The notes: generated by a model from the letters alone, not told the origin. A stretch of DNA of 64,000 nt from Nitratireductor sp. B36 (GCF_020833685.1 NZ_JACKZY010000001.1:434001-498000), one strand, 5' to 3'. Shown: positions 33,768 to 40,942, numbered from the stretch's first letter. Made by a program: numbers and translations.

Positions 33768-34000
33768 CCCGCCAGCCTCTCAATCCATTCTGCCACACCG
33801 GAGATCGCCAGGAGCATCACCCACCAGCCTGCGAGGGAGGTGAGAAGAAGCGAGACCAAAAAGGCCCAGACCAGGATGATCTTGCCGGTGCTGAGATGAA
33901 GGGTTGCCGGAGAGGATACGGGAGGAGGTGCACCCTCCCCGGCTTCCGCCGCGCGAGGGTGGGATGGGACGCGGCGTTCTTGTGTCTGGTGGGAGGTCAT
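33764..34000 (-). CDS. Small membrane protein of the early operon
   Basis: The 78-residue protein has a polar N-terminus and a membrane segment pair at about residues 45-70 (IILVWAFLVSLLLTSLAGWW). Coupled to both neighbours. Function unknown. Confidence 0.55.
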   Translation of the reverse strand: MTSHQTQERRVPSHPRAAEAGEGAPPPVSSPATLHLSTGKIILVWAFLVSLLLTSLAGWWVMLLAISGVAEWIERLAG

Positions 34001-34296
34001 GCGGCGCTCTCCCGTTCTGGGGTGGGGGATGGGGTGCGGGCAGATGCTTCCATCTCAGCTACACGCCGCTGCAAATCCTTCCGCAGCGTCTCAAGGCGCT
34101 TCACGTATTCCTCGGTCGCGCTGCCATGATTCTCAGGGAAAAACACGTCGCGCAGCGCGTTCGCGCATTCAACCAGCCGCTCAGGGCCACCGGGGAGTGT
34201 CATCACGTCCCTGCCCTTGCCGTCCAAGATGCGGGTAACTTCACCGATCTGGCCGACATGGTAGCGGCCCTTGGGATAGGTCTTGGCTTCGCTCAT
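33997..34296 (-). CDS. Small early phage protein
   Basis: The 99-residue protein starts MSEAKTYPKGRYHVGQIGEV. The second half is a long charged helix (EEYVKRLETLRKDLQRRVAE). It resembles small early proteins of many alphaproteobacterial phages without a known role. Coupled to the Cro-like gene by ATGA. Confidence 0.55.
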   Translation of the reverse strand: MSEAKTYPKGRYHVGQIGEVTRILDGKGRDVMTLPGGPERLVECANALRDVFFPENHGSATEEYVKRLETLRKDLQRRVAEMEASARTPSPTPERESAA

Positions 34297-34529
34297 GCCG
34301 CTGTCTCAGCGTTATCGTTCGGGAGAAAGTCGTCAGCGGAAAGCGCGACGTTCTTCTCCTTCGCTGCCGCCAGAAGAGCCGGAACGTGCTTGAACGGGAT
34401 AATGCCGCCCGTGCCGCCCTTTTCTTTGGCGCGAGACCAATTGGAAACACGGGTGCGATGAACGCCGGCGATTTCAGCGACCGCGCTCGGTCCACCCAGG
34501 TTCTTGATGATTGACTGTGCAGGTTCCAT
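34293..34529 (-). CDS. Cro-like repressor
   Basis: The 78-residue protein has a helix-turn-helix (SAVAEIAGVHRTRVSNWSRA, about residues 13-32) of the Cro/CI class and is read divergent from the S24 repressor. It opens the long minus-strand early operon. The start codon at 34529 lies right at the predicted transcription start, with no Shine-Dalgarno sequence, so the mRNA may be leaderless. Expected role: shut off the repressor during lytic growth. Confidence 0.8.
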   Translation of the reverse strand: MEPAQSIIKNLGGPSAVAEIAGVHRTRVSNWSRAKEKGGTGGIIPFKHVPALLAAAKEKNVALSADDFLPNDNAETAA

Positions 34530-34536
34530 GGCCGTG

Positions 34537-34564
34537 ATTGTAGCGATTATAGAAACATCTGCAA
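34537..34564 (-). promoter_or_regulatory. Early promoter of the Cro-like gene
   Basis: On the minus strand TTGCAG (34564-34559) and TACAAT (34542-34537) are 16 bp apart. An operator (34539-34557) fills the spacer and overlaps the -10 box. Transcription should start near 34530, next to the ATG. Confidence 0.65.
34539..34557 (+). promoter_or_regulatory. Repressor operator 1
   Basis: TGTAGCG-ATTAT-AGAAACA. It shares the TGTAGCG half-site with three other sites and the AGAAACA half with the site at 38762. Centre-to-centre distance to operator 2 is 33 bp, about three helical turns. Confidence 0.7.
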
Positions 34565-34571
34565 GTGATTT

Positions 34572-34590
34572 TGTAGCGAATACAGAAAAT
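34572..34590 (+). promoter_or_regulatory. Repressor operator 2
   Basis: TGTAGCG-AATAC-AGAAAAT, same orientation as operator 1. It lies upstream of the cro promoter and on the repressor side, as expected for control of both genes. Confidence 0.65.
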
Positions 34591-34623
34591 GCACCCATTC
34601 GCCGTTCGCGCTATGGCTTCTGG

Positions 34624-35196
34624 ATGTTGTCCAGATGGCTACAAGAGGCGCTTGAAGCGTCAGGGGTTTCGCAGTCCGAGCTTTCGCGTCGTCTGACCGA
34701 AATGCTTGGCCGGTCTATTGATCGTGCTGCGGTGAATAAGATGGTGAAAGGTGCGCGGGCTATAGCTGGCGACGAGTTGATTGCCATTCAGACGATTACA
34801 GGAATGGAAGCTCCGTCCGAAATCCTTGTCCCGCTGAAGGGGCGCGTCGGAGCCGGTCAGCAGGTCGAAGCAATCGACAACGGTGACGTGGATAGCGTCC
34901 CGGCGCCAAGGGATTCGCGACCGGGAACGGTTGCCGTTGAAGTGTCAGGTACATCGATGTTCCCTGCGCTGGAGGACGGCTACCTGCTCTACTACTCGAA
35001 ACACCTGCCGCCTGCCGAAATGGTGAACCGCCGAGCTGTGGTGCAGTTGGCCGATGGCCGAATATTCGTGAAGATTATCCGACCTGGGTCGGCTCCCGAT
35101 CTTTGGACGCTCCAAAGCGTGAACGCCATGTTCGAAGATATGATCGATCAGGTTGTTGAATGGGCCGCACCTATCGACTGGATACGGCCACGTTAA
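34624..35196 (+). CDS. Prophage repressor, S24 (LexA/CI-type)
   Basis: The likely start at ATG 34624 gives 190 residues. A helix-turn-helix lies at about residues 14-45 (VSQSELSRRLTEMLG). The S24 domain has the active Ser111 (GTSMFP) and Lys150 (RIFVK), and an Ala77-Gly78 cleavage site in GRVGAGQQV. Activated RecA should trigger self-cleavage and prophage induction. It should bind the operators between itself and the Cro-like gene. The start lacks a strong ribosome binding site. Confidence 0.85.
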   Translation: MLSRWLQEALEASGVSQSELSRRLTEMLGRSIDRAAVNKMVKGARAIAGDELIAIQTITGMEAPSEILVPLKGRVGAGQQVEAIDNGDVDSVPAPRDSRPGTVAVEVSGTSMFPALEDGYLLYYSKHLPPAEMVNRRAVVQLADGRIFVKIIRPGSAPDLWTLQSVNAMFEDMIDQVVEWAAPIDWIRPR

Positions 35197-35209
35197 AAGG
35201 GGGAGCTCT

Positions 35210-35821
35210 ATGCGGGGGATTTTCGTCGGTGCGGTCGTTCTGACTACGACTTGCGCGCCGGGGTTCGCGGCCGGAGAAGGCTGCATCCAGATTTCGAACG
35301 ATCTGGATCGATTGGCTTGCTACGACAAAGCGCTTGGACGGACACCAGAACAGAAGACGGAGCCGACTGCAAAAGGCAATTGGTCGGTCACGTCTGAAAC
35401 GTCCAAACTCACCGACCAAACGAATGTTTTCCTCCGCGTGGAGTCTGACGAAACGGTCAATTGCGGATGGAACAGAGGCGGGAAAGTCACGCTCTACGTG
35501 CGCTGCGTTGAAAACAAGACCGGACTGATTTTCGCCACCGGCTGCCACATGACTTCCAGCCAATACAACGACTATGGTGACGTAACCTATCGCTTGGATG
35601 ACGAGAAGGCGAAGACTGTTGGAATGCAGGAATCAACCAACAATCGATCGCTGGGCCTTTGGAGTGGCGGGCGCTCAATCCCGGTCATCAAGCAGATGTT
35701 CGGCAAGTCACAGATCGTTGTGAGGATGACGCCATACGGCGAAAACCCTTTCACCGCGACCTTCGACATCACTGGCTTGGAAGAATCCATCAATCCATTG
35801 CGGGAAGCCTGCCACTGGTAG
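35210..35821 (+). CDS. Exported VasI/TagO-like protein (moron)
   Basis: The 203-residue protein starts MRGIFVGAVVLTTTCAP, a signal peptide ending at about residue 21. The mature part begins with a CIQISNDLDRLACYD segment and continues with SKLTDQTNVFLRVES and a C-terminal LREACHW. This pattern matches VasI/TagO, best known as a type VI secretion accessory, but relatives occur in prophages. It follows the repressor on the same strand, so the lysogen can express it. Its role here is unknown; there are no secretion genes nearby. Confidence 0.75.
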   Translation: MRGIFVGAVVLTTTCAPGFAAGEGCIQISNDLDRLACYDKALGRTPEQKTEPTAKGNWSVTSETSKLTDQTNVFLRVESDETVNCGWNRGGKVTLYVRCVENKTGLIFATGCHMTSSQYNDYGDVTYRLDDEKAKTVGMQESTNNRSLGLWSGGRSIPVIKQMFGKSQIVVRMTPYGENPFTATFDITGLEESINPLREACHW

Positions 35822-35866
35822 CAGCATACCGAGACAACTCAAACTGAGGGCATAAAGGGGTAATTC

Positions 35867-36196
35867 ATGCGGGGGGAAATCATCGCGGCAATGTTGGTTG
35901 TCAGTTTGGCAGGTTGCGCCAAAAATCCGGAATCTATCGCCGCCTCAACCATGCCAATGAACGCGTATTCTGGTCTCTCCTGCAATCAGTTGGCCATGGA
36001 GCACCAACGCAGCTCGCTCGCGCTCCAGCAAGCCGAGGCAGCACAAAGACAGGCAGTTCAAGGCGATGCAGTTGGCGTATTCCTGATCGGCGTGCCAGTA
36101 AGCAGCCTCAGCGGCGCCGACAAGGAAGGCATGGTCGCACAACACAAGGGTGAGATCATCGCCATCAATGCAATGCGCAGAAACAAGGGCTGCTGA
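35867..36196 (+). CDS. Small lipoprotein (moron)
   Basis: The 109-residue protein has a signal with lipobox LAGC (Cys17), then a helical region (LSCNQLAMEHQRSSLALQQA) and VGVFLIGVPVSSLSG near the end. This arrangement is common in small envelope lipoproteins. It forms a pair with the VasI/TagO-like gene, read from the repressor side, and may alter the lysogen envelope. Confidence 0.7.
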   Translation: MRGEIIAAMLVVSLAGCAKNPESIAASTMPMNAYSGLSCNQLAMEHQRSSLALQQAEAAQRQAVQGDAVGVFLIGVPVSSLSGADKEGMVAQHKGEIIAINAMRRNKGC

Positions 36197-36219
36197 ACAT
36201 CCGGACATAGGAGGCAGGC

Positions 36220-36471
36220 ATGACGCCGCCGAGATTTCTGGAATGCCTCGCATATCTGTTTTGGACGTGAGAAACACTCGCTGAGGTGCTGGAATGCGAT
36301 CCAGCGCTTATCAATGCTTGGGCGACCGGTCGGGAGGAAATCCCGGCTGGGCTGGCAACATGGCTCGAGACATTAGCCAAGGCACACGAAGCGGCCGGCA
36401 TACCCACCACCTATCGGAAAGCGCGGTTCAGCGCTGAGCAGTGGAAAGATCGGGAAGAAAACGACCAGTAG
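36220..36471 (+). pseudogene. Small HTH-like protein gene broken by an in-frame TGA
   Basis: An ATG with AGGAGG upstream (36220) opens a frame of 16 codons (MTPPRFLECLAYLFWT), then TGA at 36268-36270. The same frame continues with coherent sequence (ETLAEVLECDPALINAWATG and AGLATWLETLAKAHE) to 36471. A single CGA-to-TGA change would explain it. Read-through gives 82 residues that look like a short helix-turn-helix protein. The downstream part could restart at GTG 36286. Confidence 0.65.
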
Positions 36472-36675
36472 CGGAACCGCGTTCGCATGTATCGGCGAAT
36501 TCTCACCGTGTGCGTGGTCGGGTGTGCAGTAAACATCGGCGGGATGTATGCGGAAATATTTGCGTGCTGACGTGATATGACCGTCAACTTCACGCTCAAA
36601 GACTCGGCTGCCGGGATGGGAATCTGGGCCAGGAGCGCGTTTTGATTATGAACATACAATTGCGCCCAACAAAGG

Positions 36676-37323
36676 TCACAGATCCACTTCCCCCTGCTCT
36701 TGAAGAAGCTCAAACTCCCGCGGGAAGAATGCCTTTTCGGCTGCTGCGACAGTCCGTCCGCAAACAATAGCGGCCGAAACCTCGAATCCCCTCTCTTCAA
36801 GCCGTTGCTTCGCGGCGAGGATGGTACCGCCGGTTGTGATTATGTCGTCGATCAGCACAACGGGGCGCGGTTTGAAATGTTCCGAGACCATCAGATGCGG
36901 ATAGACCGCGTCGACTCCCCTTAAACCGCCTTGCGAAGCAGGCAGGAGATTGCTGACAAACCGTACCGCTGGGACTATCGGGTTATCCAAATCATCAGGT
37001 ACCGCACTCTGCAACATCGTCAGAGATCGGAAGTCATCCTGACTGAATGAGTCCTTTGAGGGCACCGGTACGAGGGCGTTGCCTTGGTAGTGCAATCGAA
37101 CCGTTTCAGCGATGAACCGCCCAAAGATCAGTCGTGTCTTCGCGGCATCCTGCTCATTGATGCGTTGTGGCCCCTTCTTAAACGGAACTGTGAGATAGCC
37201 GTTCATCTTTCCATGCTTCACGGCTCCGCAGAATTTGTAGGATTGCCAAAGCTCATTCGGCCGCGGAGCTAGATTGATGTGCGCCCATTGGCTGTAGTAT
37301 GCGCAAAGGTAGTGGATCTTCAC
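36676..37323 (-). CDS. Phosphoribosyltransferase-like protein (ComF-type), partner of DprA
   Basis: The 215-residue protein starts with GTG 37323, four bases after the DprA stop. It has the PRPP-binding motif VVLIDDIITTGGTI at 155-168, with Asp159-Asp160. Upstream segments (LVPVPSKDSF at 84-93) fit a ComF-like type I phosphoribosyltransferase fold. The N-terminal 40 residues contain Tyr, Trp and Cys residues but no clear zinc finger. Substrate unknown. The pairing with DprA recalls natural-transformation genes, but in a prophage a nucleic-acid-sensing defence role is more likely (inference). Confidence 0.8.
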   Translation of the reverse strand: MKIHYLCAYYSQWAHINLAPRPNELWQSYKFCGAVKHGKMNGYLTVPFKKGPQRINEQDAAKTRLIFGRFIAETVRLHYQGNALVPVPSKDSFSQDDFRSLTMLQSAVPDDLDNPIVPAVRFVSNLLPASQGGLRGVDAVYPHLMVSEHFKPRPVVLIDDIITTGGTILAAKQRLEERGFEVSAAIVCGRTVAAAEKAFFPREFELLQEQGEVDL

Positions 37324-37326
37324 CGC

Positions 37327-38076
37327 TCACCCAATCGCGCTGAGGATATCGCCAACATCCGATAACACTTTGACCTTTGGCTCTTTCAAAAATTTCTGCG
37401 GCCATTGCAAGTCGGGGTTCTCAGCCACAGAACGCATGATGAAAAGCCATCGTCCTAGACGGACGCACTCAGTGGCTTGGTGCAGTGTACCCGACGTGTC
37501 GGATGCTTCGACAATAACACTCGCATCGGTGAGCGCAGCCATAAGTTTATTGCGCTTTGGGAAGTCGGACGGGAATGTTCTTTGGCCCGGTCGGAACTGA
37601 GAGATCAGAAGATGATCGCTATAAATTTCCTCTTGGACCTCGGCGTGCTCAATCGGATAGGCTTTGTTGATAGGTGTCCCAATGACAGCGATTGTATTGC
37701 CGCCAGCGCCCATAGCGCCTAGGTGCGCAGAGATGTCGACACCTTTGGCCAAGCCGCTTGTGACAACGACACCTGCATCGCTGAGTTCGCGCGCCACTCT
37801 TCGTGCGCGCGCTCTGCCAGCTTCTGAAACTGAACGTGCGCCGATTACACAAACGCATTTACCTTTGAGCAGTGTCAGGTCACCGGAGTAGTAGATCTCG
37901 TGATCGGTGTCGGGCTGATCGCGGAACAAGCTTGCCTGGGTCTCTGAAAATGGGCGTTCAGTGTATTTCAGGAGTTCATTCAGCCTTATTGTCGTCACGC
38001 TCGCTGGTGGAGTATACCGTGCGCGCCGGGTCATCGATTTGTCGTTGCTGTCCATGCGTAGCAACACCGGCTCCAT
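37327..38076 (-). CDS. DprA/Smf-like single-stranded DNA-binding protein
   Basis: The start at ATG 38076 has GGGGAGG upstream; sequence further 5' is open but lacks signals. The 249-residue protein has the DprA Rossmann fold: IGARSVSEAG (78-87), SGLAKGVDISAHLGA (107-121), AVIGTPINKAYP, FPKRNKLMA (172-180) and SDTSGTLHQA. Chromosomal DprA loads RecA on incoming DNA. This one lacks the N-terminal SAM and C-terminal winged-helix regions typical of many DprA proteins. It forms an operon with the phosphoribosyltransferase gene. Confidence 0.85.
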   Translation of the reverse strand: MEPVLLRMDSNDKSMTRRARYTPPASVTTIRLNELLKYTERPFSETQASLFRDQPDTDHEIYYSGDLTLLKGKCVCVIGARSVSEAGRARARRVARELSDAGVVVTSGLAKGVDISAHLGAMGAGGNTIAVIGTPINKAYPIEHAEVQEEIYSDHLLISQFRPGQRTFPSDFPKRNKLMAALTDASVIVEASDTSGTLHQATECVRLGRWLFIMRSVAENPDLQWPQKFLKEPKVKVLSDVGDILSAIG

Positions 38077-38281
38077 CTCCACCTCCCCTATCAATTGACG
38101 AATATCGCGATTCGTTCTCAACCGAGAACCCAAGCCAGCCGACACCTGTGGAAAATAAGCCAAATTCCGGCAACTTGAAATGTTCTCTTTGCCACAACTG
38201 TCGCTTCCCTTCTACGTTTGAGAGGTAGGGCTTCGGAGATATAATACTCCCTCTCAGAGCCCTATATCCTCCAATCATAAA

Positions 38282-38309
38282 CTACCGTTATTATGTTCTA
38301 CCGTTATTA
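38282..38309 (+). repeat. Direct repeats upstream of the DprA gene
   Basis: Two exact copies of CTACCGTTATTA (38282-38293 and 38298-38309) with 16-bp period. They lie in the AT-rich upstream region of dprA. They could bind a regulator. Confidence 0.7.
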
Positions 38310-38312
38310 GGG

Positions 38313-38354
38313 GTATCACTGGTGACACCCAGTCTAAGTGTCACTGGTGACACC
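38313..38354 (+). repeat. Tandem palindromic repeats upstream of the DprA gene
   Basis: Two near-identical 17-bp units (GTATCACTGGTGACACC and GTGTCACTGGTGACACC) with 25-bp period. Each holds a palindromic core (TCACTGGTGA, extended to TGTCACTGGTGACA in copy 2). They look like paired operators or iteron-like sites. The second copy overlaps the end of the preceding gene. Confidence 0.7.
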
Positions 38355-38680
38355 TAGGACTGCCATGGAAAGACCAGCCAGTAGTGATTCACGGCCCGGT
38401 TTCGGCGTCCTCGCGTGATCTGATCTCGGTCAATCAGCCCTTCCTCTCGCAGCTTCTTTGCCGACCGCTTCACGGTCTCGATGCTGAGGTTCAAATCCTT
38501 GGCTATCGTCTTCTGCTGATGCTTCGTGTGGTTATCCCGCCGGTTCATGTGCATGGCGATGAAGATCGCGACCCGCTGGCAATCGGCGGTCAGATAATCC
38601 CTCCCAAGAACATGCCTGATCCATTCATCCCGGTTTCGATACCACTGCCCGGCCGGCGATAATTCCGTCTCGTCGTTCAT
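38354..38680 (-). CDS. Winged-helix DNA-binding protein
   Basis: The 108-residue protein (start at ATG 38680) has a winged helix-turn-helix (KTIAKDLNLSIETVKRSAKK, about 56-75), like the DNA-binding part of phage replication initiators and small transcription factors. Its own promoter (TTGACA-17-TACAAA) faces away from the recombination operon. It may act on the repeats that begin at its 3' end. Regulator or initiator cannot be decided. Confidence 0.7.
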   Translation of the reverse strand: MNDETELSPAGQWYRNRDEWIRHVLGRDYLTADCQRVAIFIAMHMNRRDNHTKHQQKTIAKDLNLSIETVKRSAKKLREEGLIDRDQITRGRRNRAVNHYWLVFPWQS

Positions 38681-38728
38681 TGATTTTCCCTGAAATCCTG
38701 CCGCTCGCGCCATCGCGAGACACGCCCA

Positions 38729-38757
38729 TTTGTACGGCGCGCGGGCGGCACTGTCAA
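38729..38757 (-). promoter_or_regulatory. Promoter of the winged-helix gene
   Basis: On the minus strand TTGACA (38757-38752) and TACAAA (38734-38729) are 17 bp apart. An operator copy (38762-38780) lies just upstream of the -35 box. Confidence 0.65.
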
Positions 38758-38761
38758 AAAA

Positions 38762-38780
38762 TGTTTCTTATATCGCTACA
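38762..38780 (-). promoter_or_regulatory. Repressor operator 3
   Basis: Read on the minus strand it is TGTAGCG-ATATA-AGAAACA, nearly the same as operator 1. It lies between the divergent promoters. Confidence 0.7.
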
Positions 38781-38786
38781 ATCCAA

Positions 38787-38815
38787 TTGACAGGCTGTAG
38801 CGATTACCGCTACAT
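38787..38815 (+). promoter_or_regulatory. Promoter of the plus-strand recombination operon
   Basis: TTGACA (38787-38792), 17-bp spacer, CTACAT (38810-38815). The spacer is filled by operator 4, so repressor binding would block RNA polymerase directly. Confidence 0.75.
38796..38814 (+). promoter_or_regulatory. Repressor operator 4 (perfect palindrome)
   Basis: TGTAGCG-ATTAC-CGCTACA: 7-bp arms pair perfectly around a 5-bp spacer. This is the best copy of the four. It sits between the -35 and -10 boxes. Centre distance to operator 3 is 34 bp, close to the 33 bp of the other pair. Confidence 0.8.
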
Positions 38816-38884
38816 TCCCCTCACACACCGAGCACGAAGACGGCCCTGCCAGATCTGCCGGACACAATGGAGAGGAAGAGAACG

Positions 38885-39199
38885 ATGAGCCGATATGACT
38901 TCTGCCATACGATCCATGACGAGAAGCTTGGAATTGGCGTCGTCTATGACCTGGAATGCGAGGTTGAGCTGTCCGTCGAACTGGATGCAGGCGTCCCGTT
39001 GATCTCGGTGGATGCCGTCTACATGGACGGAAGGAACCTGTTTGACGGGACTGCGCTCACTAAATCCATTGCTGCCGAAATTGCGAACGCGGCCGAGAAC
39101 GATGAGGTCTTGAAGGCGCTTGCCGTTGCCGATGAAGGATTCGTCTACCGCGGTCTTGGCGGGAACGATCCTGAAGGCCGGTTTGTGAGGGCACTGTGA
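38885..39199 (+). CDS. First gene of the recombination operon, unknown function
   Basis: The 104-residue acidic protein starts at ATG 38885 after GAGGAAGAGAA. It has a beta-rich first half (CEVELSVELDAGVPLISVDA). No family recognised. It opens the early plus-strand operon. Confidence 0.6.
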   Translation: MSRYDFCHTIHDEKLGIGVVYDLECEVELSVELDAGVPLISVDAVYMDGRNLFDGTALTKSIAAEIANAAENDEVLKALAVADEGFVYRGLGGNDPEGRFVRAL

Positions 39200-39381
39200 T
39201 GCTCTCCTTCGAATTCTCACGCCAGCGCGCCGATTTGGAGCACGAATACCGCAAGGCCATGCGCCGCGCCCTCGTGCTGATCGATGCCGGCGAACTCTCT
39301 CACGCAGAAGCGGAGATCAGAGCCGCGAACGACTTCCGGGCAGCGATCAATGCGCTTGAGGCAGAAAGGAAGGCCGCGTGA
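39199..39381 (+). CDS. Small helical phage protein
   Basis: The 60-residue, fully helical protein (begins MLSFEFSRQRADLEHEYRKA) overlaps the neighbour stops on both sides by one base (TGATG). Function unknown. Confidence 0.55.
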   Translation: MLSFEFSRQRADLEHEYRKAMRRALVLIDAGELSHAEAEIRAANDFRAAINALEAERKAA

Positions 39382-39482
39382 TGCTCGCCCTCCTCCCATT
39401 CCCCGAACACCCGACGGCCCGCACTCTGGCTCTGATCGTCATCGGCGCCCTGCTCGTCGGGTTCTTTGAAACGCCCCACTGA
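39381..39482 (+). CDS. 33-residue membrane peptide
   Basis: The short ORF starts MLALLPFPEHPTARTLALIV, has one membrane segment and is coupled by TGATG to the preceding gene. Support comes from this coupling and the operon position just before the exonuclease gene. Confidence 0.45.
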   Translation: MLALLPFPEHPTARTLALIVIGALLVGFFETPH

Positions 39483-39492
39483 GAATTGAACC

Positions 39493-40512
39493 ATGACCGA
39501 TCTCGACACAGATGCGATGCAGTCCATCGGTGACCTTGCCTCGCGGATCGTTGGAGGCCTTTCCCAGGAGAGACAGTGGGACGGCAAGACGATCACCGAA
39601 CCGGGTGTCTATTCCGGCATCACGCTCGACCAGTATCACCAGAAGCGCGATTTGCTGGATGGACCGTCTATCTCGAAATCTGCCCTGAAATGGCTCTTGC
39701 CGGCTTACGGCGGCTCTCCCAAGGCATTCTGGGGCCGGTGGGCGTGGAACCCCGATCACGTCCGGCAGAATAGCACCAAGGCTATGGATTTCGGCAAGGC
39801 TGCTCATGCACTCCTGCTTGGCGATGAAGTGTTCTCGGCGAAGTTCGCGGTGCGGCCAGAGAAAGCCCCGGACGGCAGGAACTGGAACGCCAACAATTCA
39901 TCGTGCGCCGCATGGATGGACGAACACAAGCACCTGACAGTCATCACATCAGACCAGATCGAACGCATCAAGCGCATCGCCGAAGACGCTCAGAATTATC
40001 CGCTCATTCAGATGGGTGTCCTCAATGGCCGCGTTGAGCGATCGATGTTCTGGAAGGATGAGGAAACCGGAATCTGGCTGCGCAGTCGCCCCGATGCGAT
40101 GCCGAACGCAGATGGTGTGTTCGCGGACCTAAAGACCGCATCGAAGTTTGACGAGGATTTTCTGGAGCGCCAGATCTTCGACGCCGGCTATTTCCTCCAG
40201 GCAGCCATGACGCGGATGATTTGCCGTTCGCTCGGGATCCCCTTTGAGACGTTCGTGCTCGTCTACGTGCTGAACGACGACGTTCCGGACACGGCACATG
40301 TCGAAATCTCAGCCCATGACATCGACCGTGGCGAACGCGTCATCCGGTGGTGCCTGAACACAATCCGTCATTGCCTTGATGCCGACAACTGGCCGGGCGC
40401 GCGTCCGTTCGCGGGCGGTGAGCGGCACATCCAGATGAAGCCGTGGGCCAAATCCCGGCTCGATGACTTCCTCGACCATCAAGACCAGATCGCCCAGCAG
40501 GAGGCCGCATGA
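39493..40512 (+). CDS. RecE/exonuclease VIII-like PD-(D/E)XK nuclease
   Basis: The 339-residue protein has an entry motif MDFGKAAHALLLG (98-110) and the catalytic core RSRPDAMP (Asp201) with FADLKTA (Asp212, Lys214), typical of phage recombination exonucleases related to RecE C-terminal domains. It should chew 5' ends to give 3' single strands for the RecT-like annealing protein downstream. Confidence 0.88.
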   Translation: MTDLDTDAMQSIGDLASRIVGGLSQERQWDGKTITEPGVYSGITLDQYHQKRDLLDGPSISKSALKWLLPAYGGSPKAFWGRWAWNPDHVRQNSTKAMDFGKAAHALLLGDEVFSAKFAVRPEKAPDGRNWNANNSSCAAWMDEHKHLTVITSDQIERIKRIAEDAQNYPLIQMGVLNGRVERSMFWKDEETGIWLRSRPDAMPNADGVFADLKTASKFDEDFLERQIFDAGYFLQAAMTRMICRSLGIPFETFVLVYVLNDDVPDTAHVEISAHDIDRGERVIRWCLNTIRHCLDADNWPGARPFAGGERHIQMKPWAKSRLDDFLDHQDQIAQQEAA

Positions 40513-40715
40513 AGCGCAAATACCAGCGCGGGTCGGTCATCCGCGACCCCGATCTCGTCATTCACATCATCCGCCAAGGGCGCCATCTCTACTGGAGGGA
40601 CAAGGTACAGAACGCCGGATGGATGCAGAACCAGACAATTCGGTCAATCGAAGCGCATGCCCGCGCCGGCTACTTCGCCTTCGCCCATCCGATCAGGGAA
40701 AGGAAATCCGCATGA
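40509..40715 (+). CDS. Small phage protein between exonuclease and RecT genes
   Basis: The 68-residue basic protein starts MKRKYQRGSVIRDPDLVIHI and overlaps the exonuclease stop by ATGA. Aromatic residues (YWRDKVQNAGWMQNQTI) suggest a compact nucleic-acid-binding fold. No family recognised. Confidence 0.55.
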   Translation: MKRKYQRGSVIRDPDLVIHIIRQGRHLYWRDKVQNAGWMQNQTIRSIEAHARAGYFAFAHPIRERKSA

Positions 40716-40942
40716 TCATCGATCCAGACTTCCGCAAGGTCGATGAACCCGTCGTCACGCTCGAATTAAGCATGCAGCAGGCCGAGTGGGTCTCCAACGG
40801 CCTGTCTGACCTTCTTTGTTGGGCGCGGGGCTTCAACGCAGCCCTTTCACAAGACGACCACGACCGCAGCCCAATGGGCGTTTCTCAGGCACGCGAAATG
40901 AACATCGCCCTGAAGCGGGCAATTGAAAGGGCCGAAAAATGA
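40712..40942 (+). CDS. Small phage protein, unknown function
   Basis: The 76-residue protein starts at ATG 40712, overlapping the stop before it. Segment LELSMQQAEWVSNGLSDLL is helical. It overlaps the RecT-like gene by 4 bp. Unknown function. Confidence 0.55.
   Translation: MIIDPDFRKVDEPVVTLELSMQQAEWVSNGLSDLLCWARGFNAALSQDDHDRSPMGVSQAREMNIALKRAIERAEK

Noticed and set aside
36488-36571. 27-codon ORF (MYRRILTVCVVGC start) in the gap before the phosphoribosyltransferase gene
   Set aside because: No ribosome binding site and no coupling to a neighbour; too short to support.
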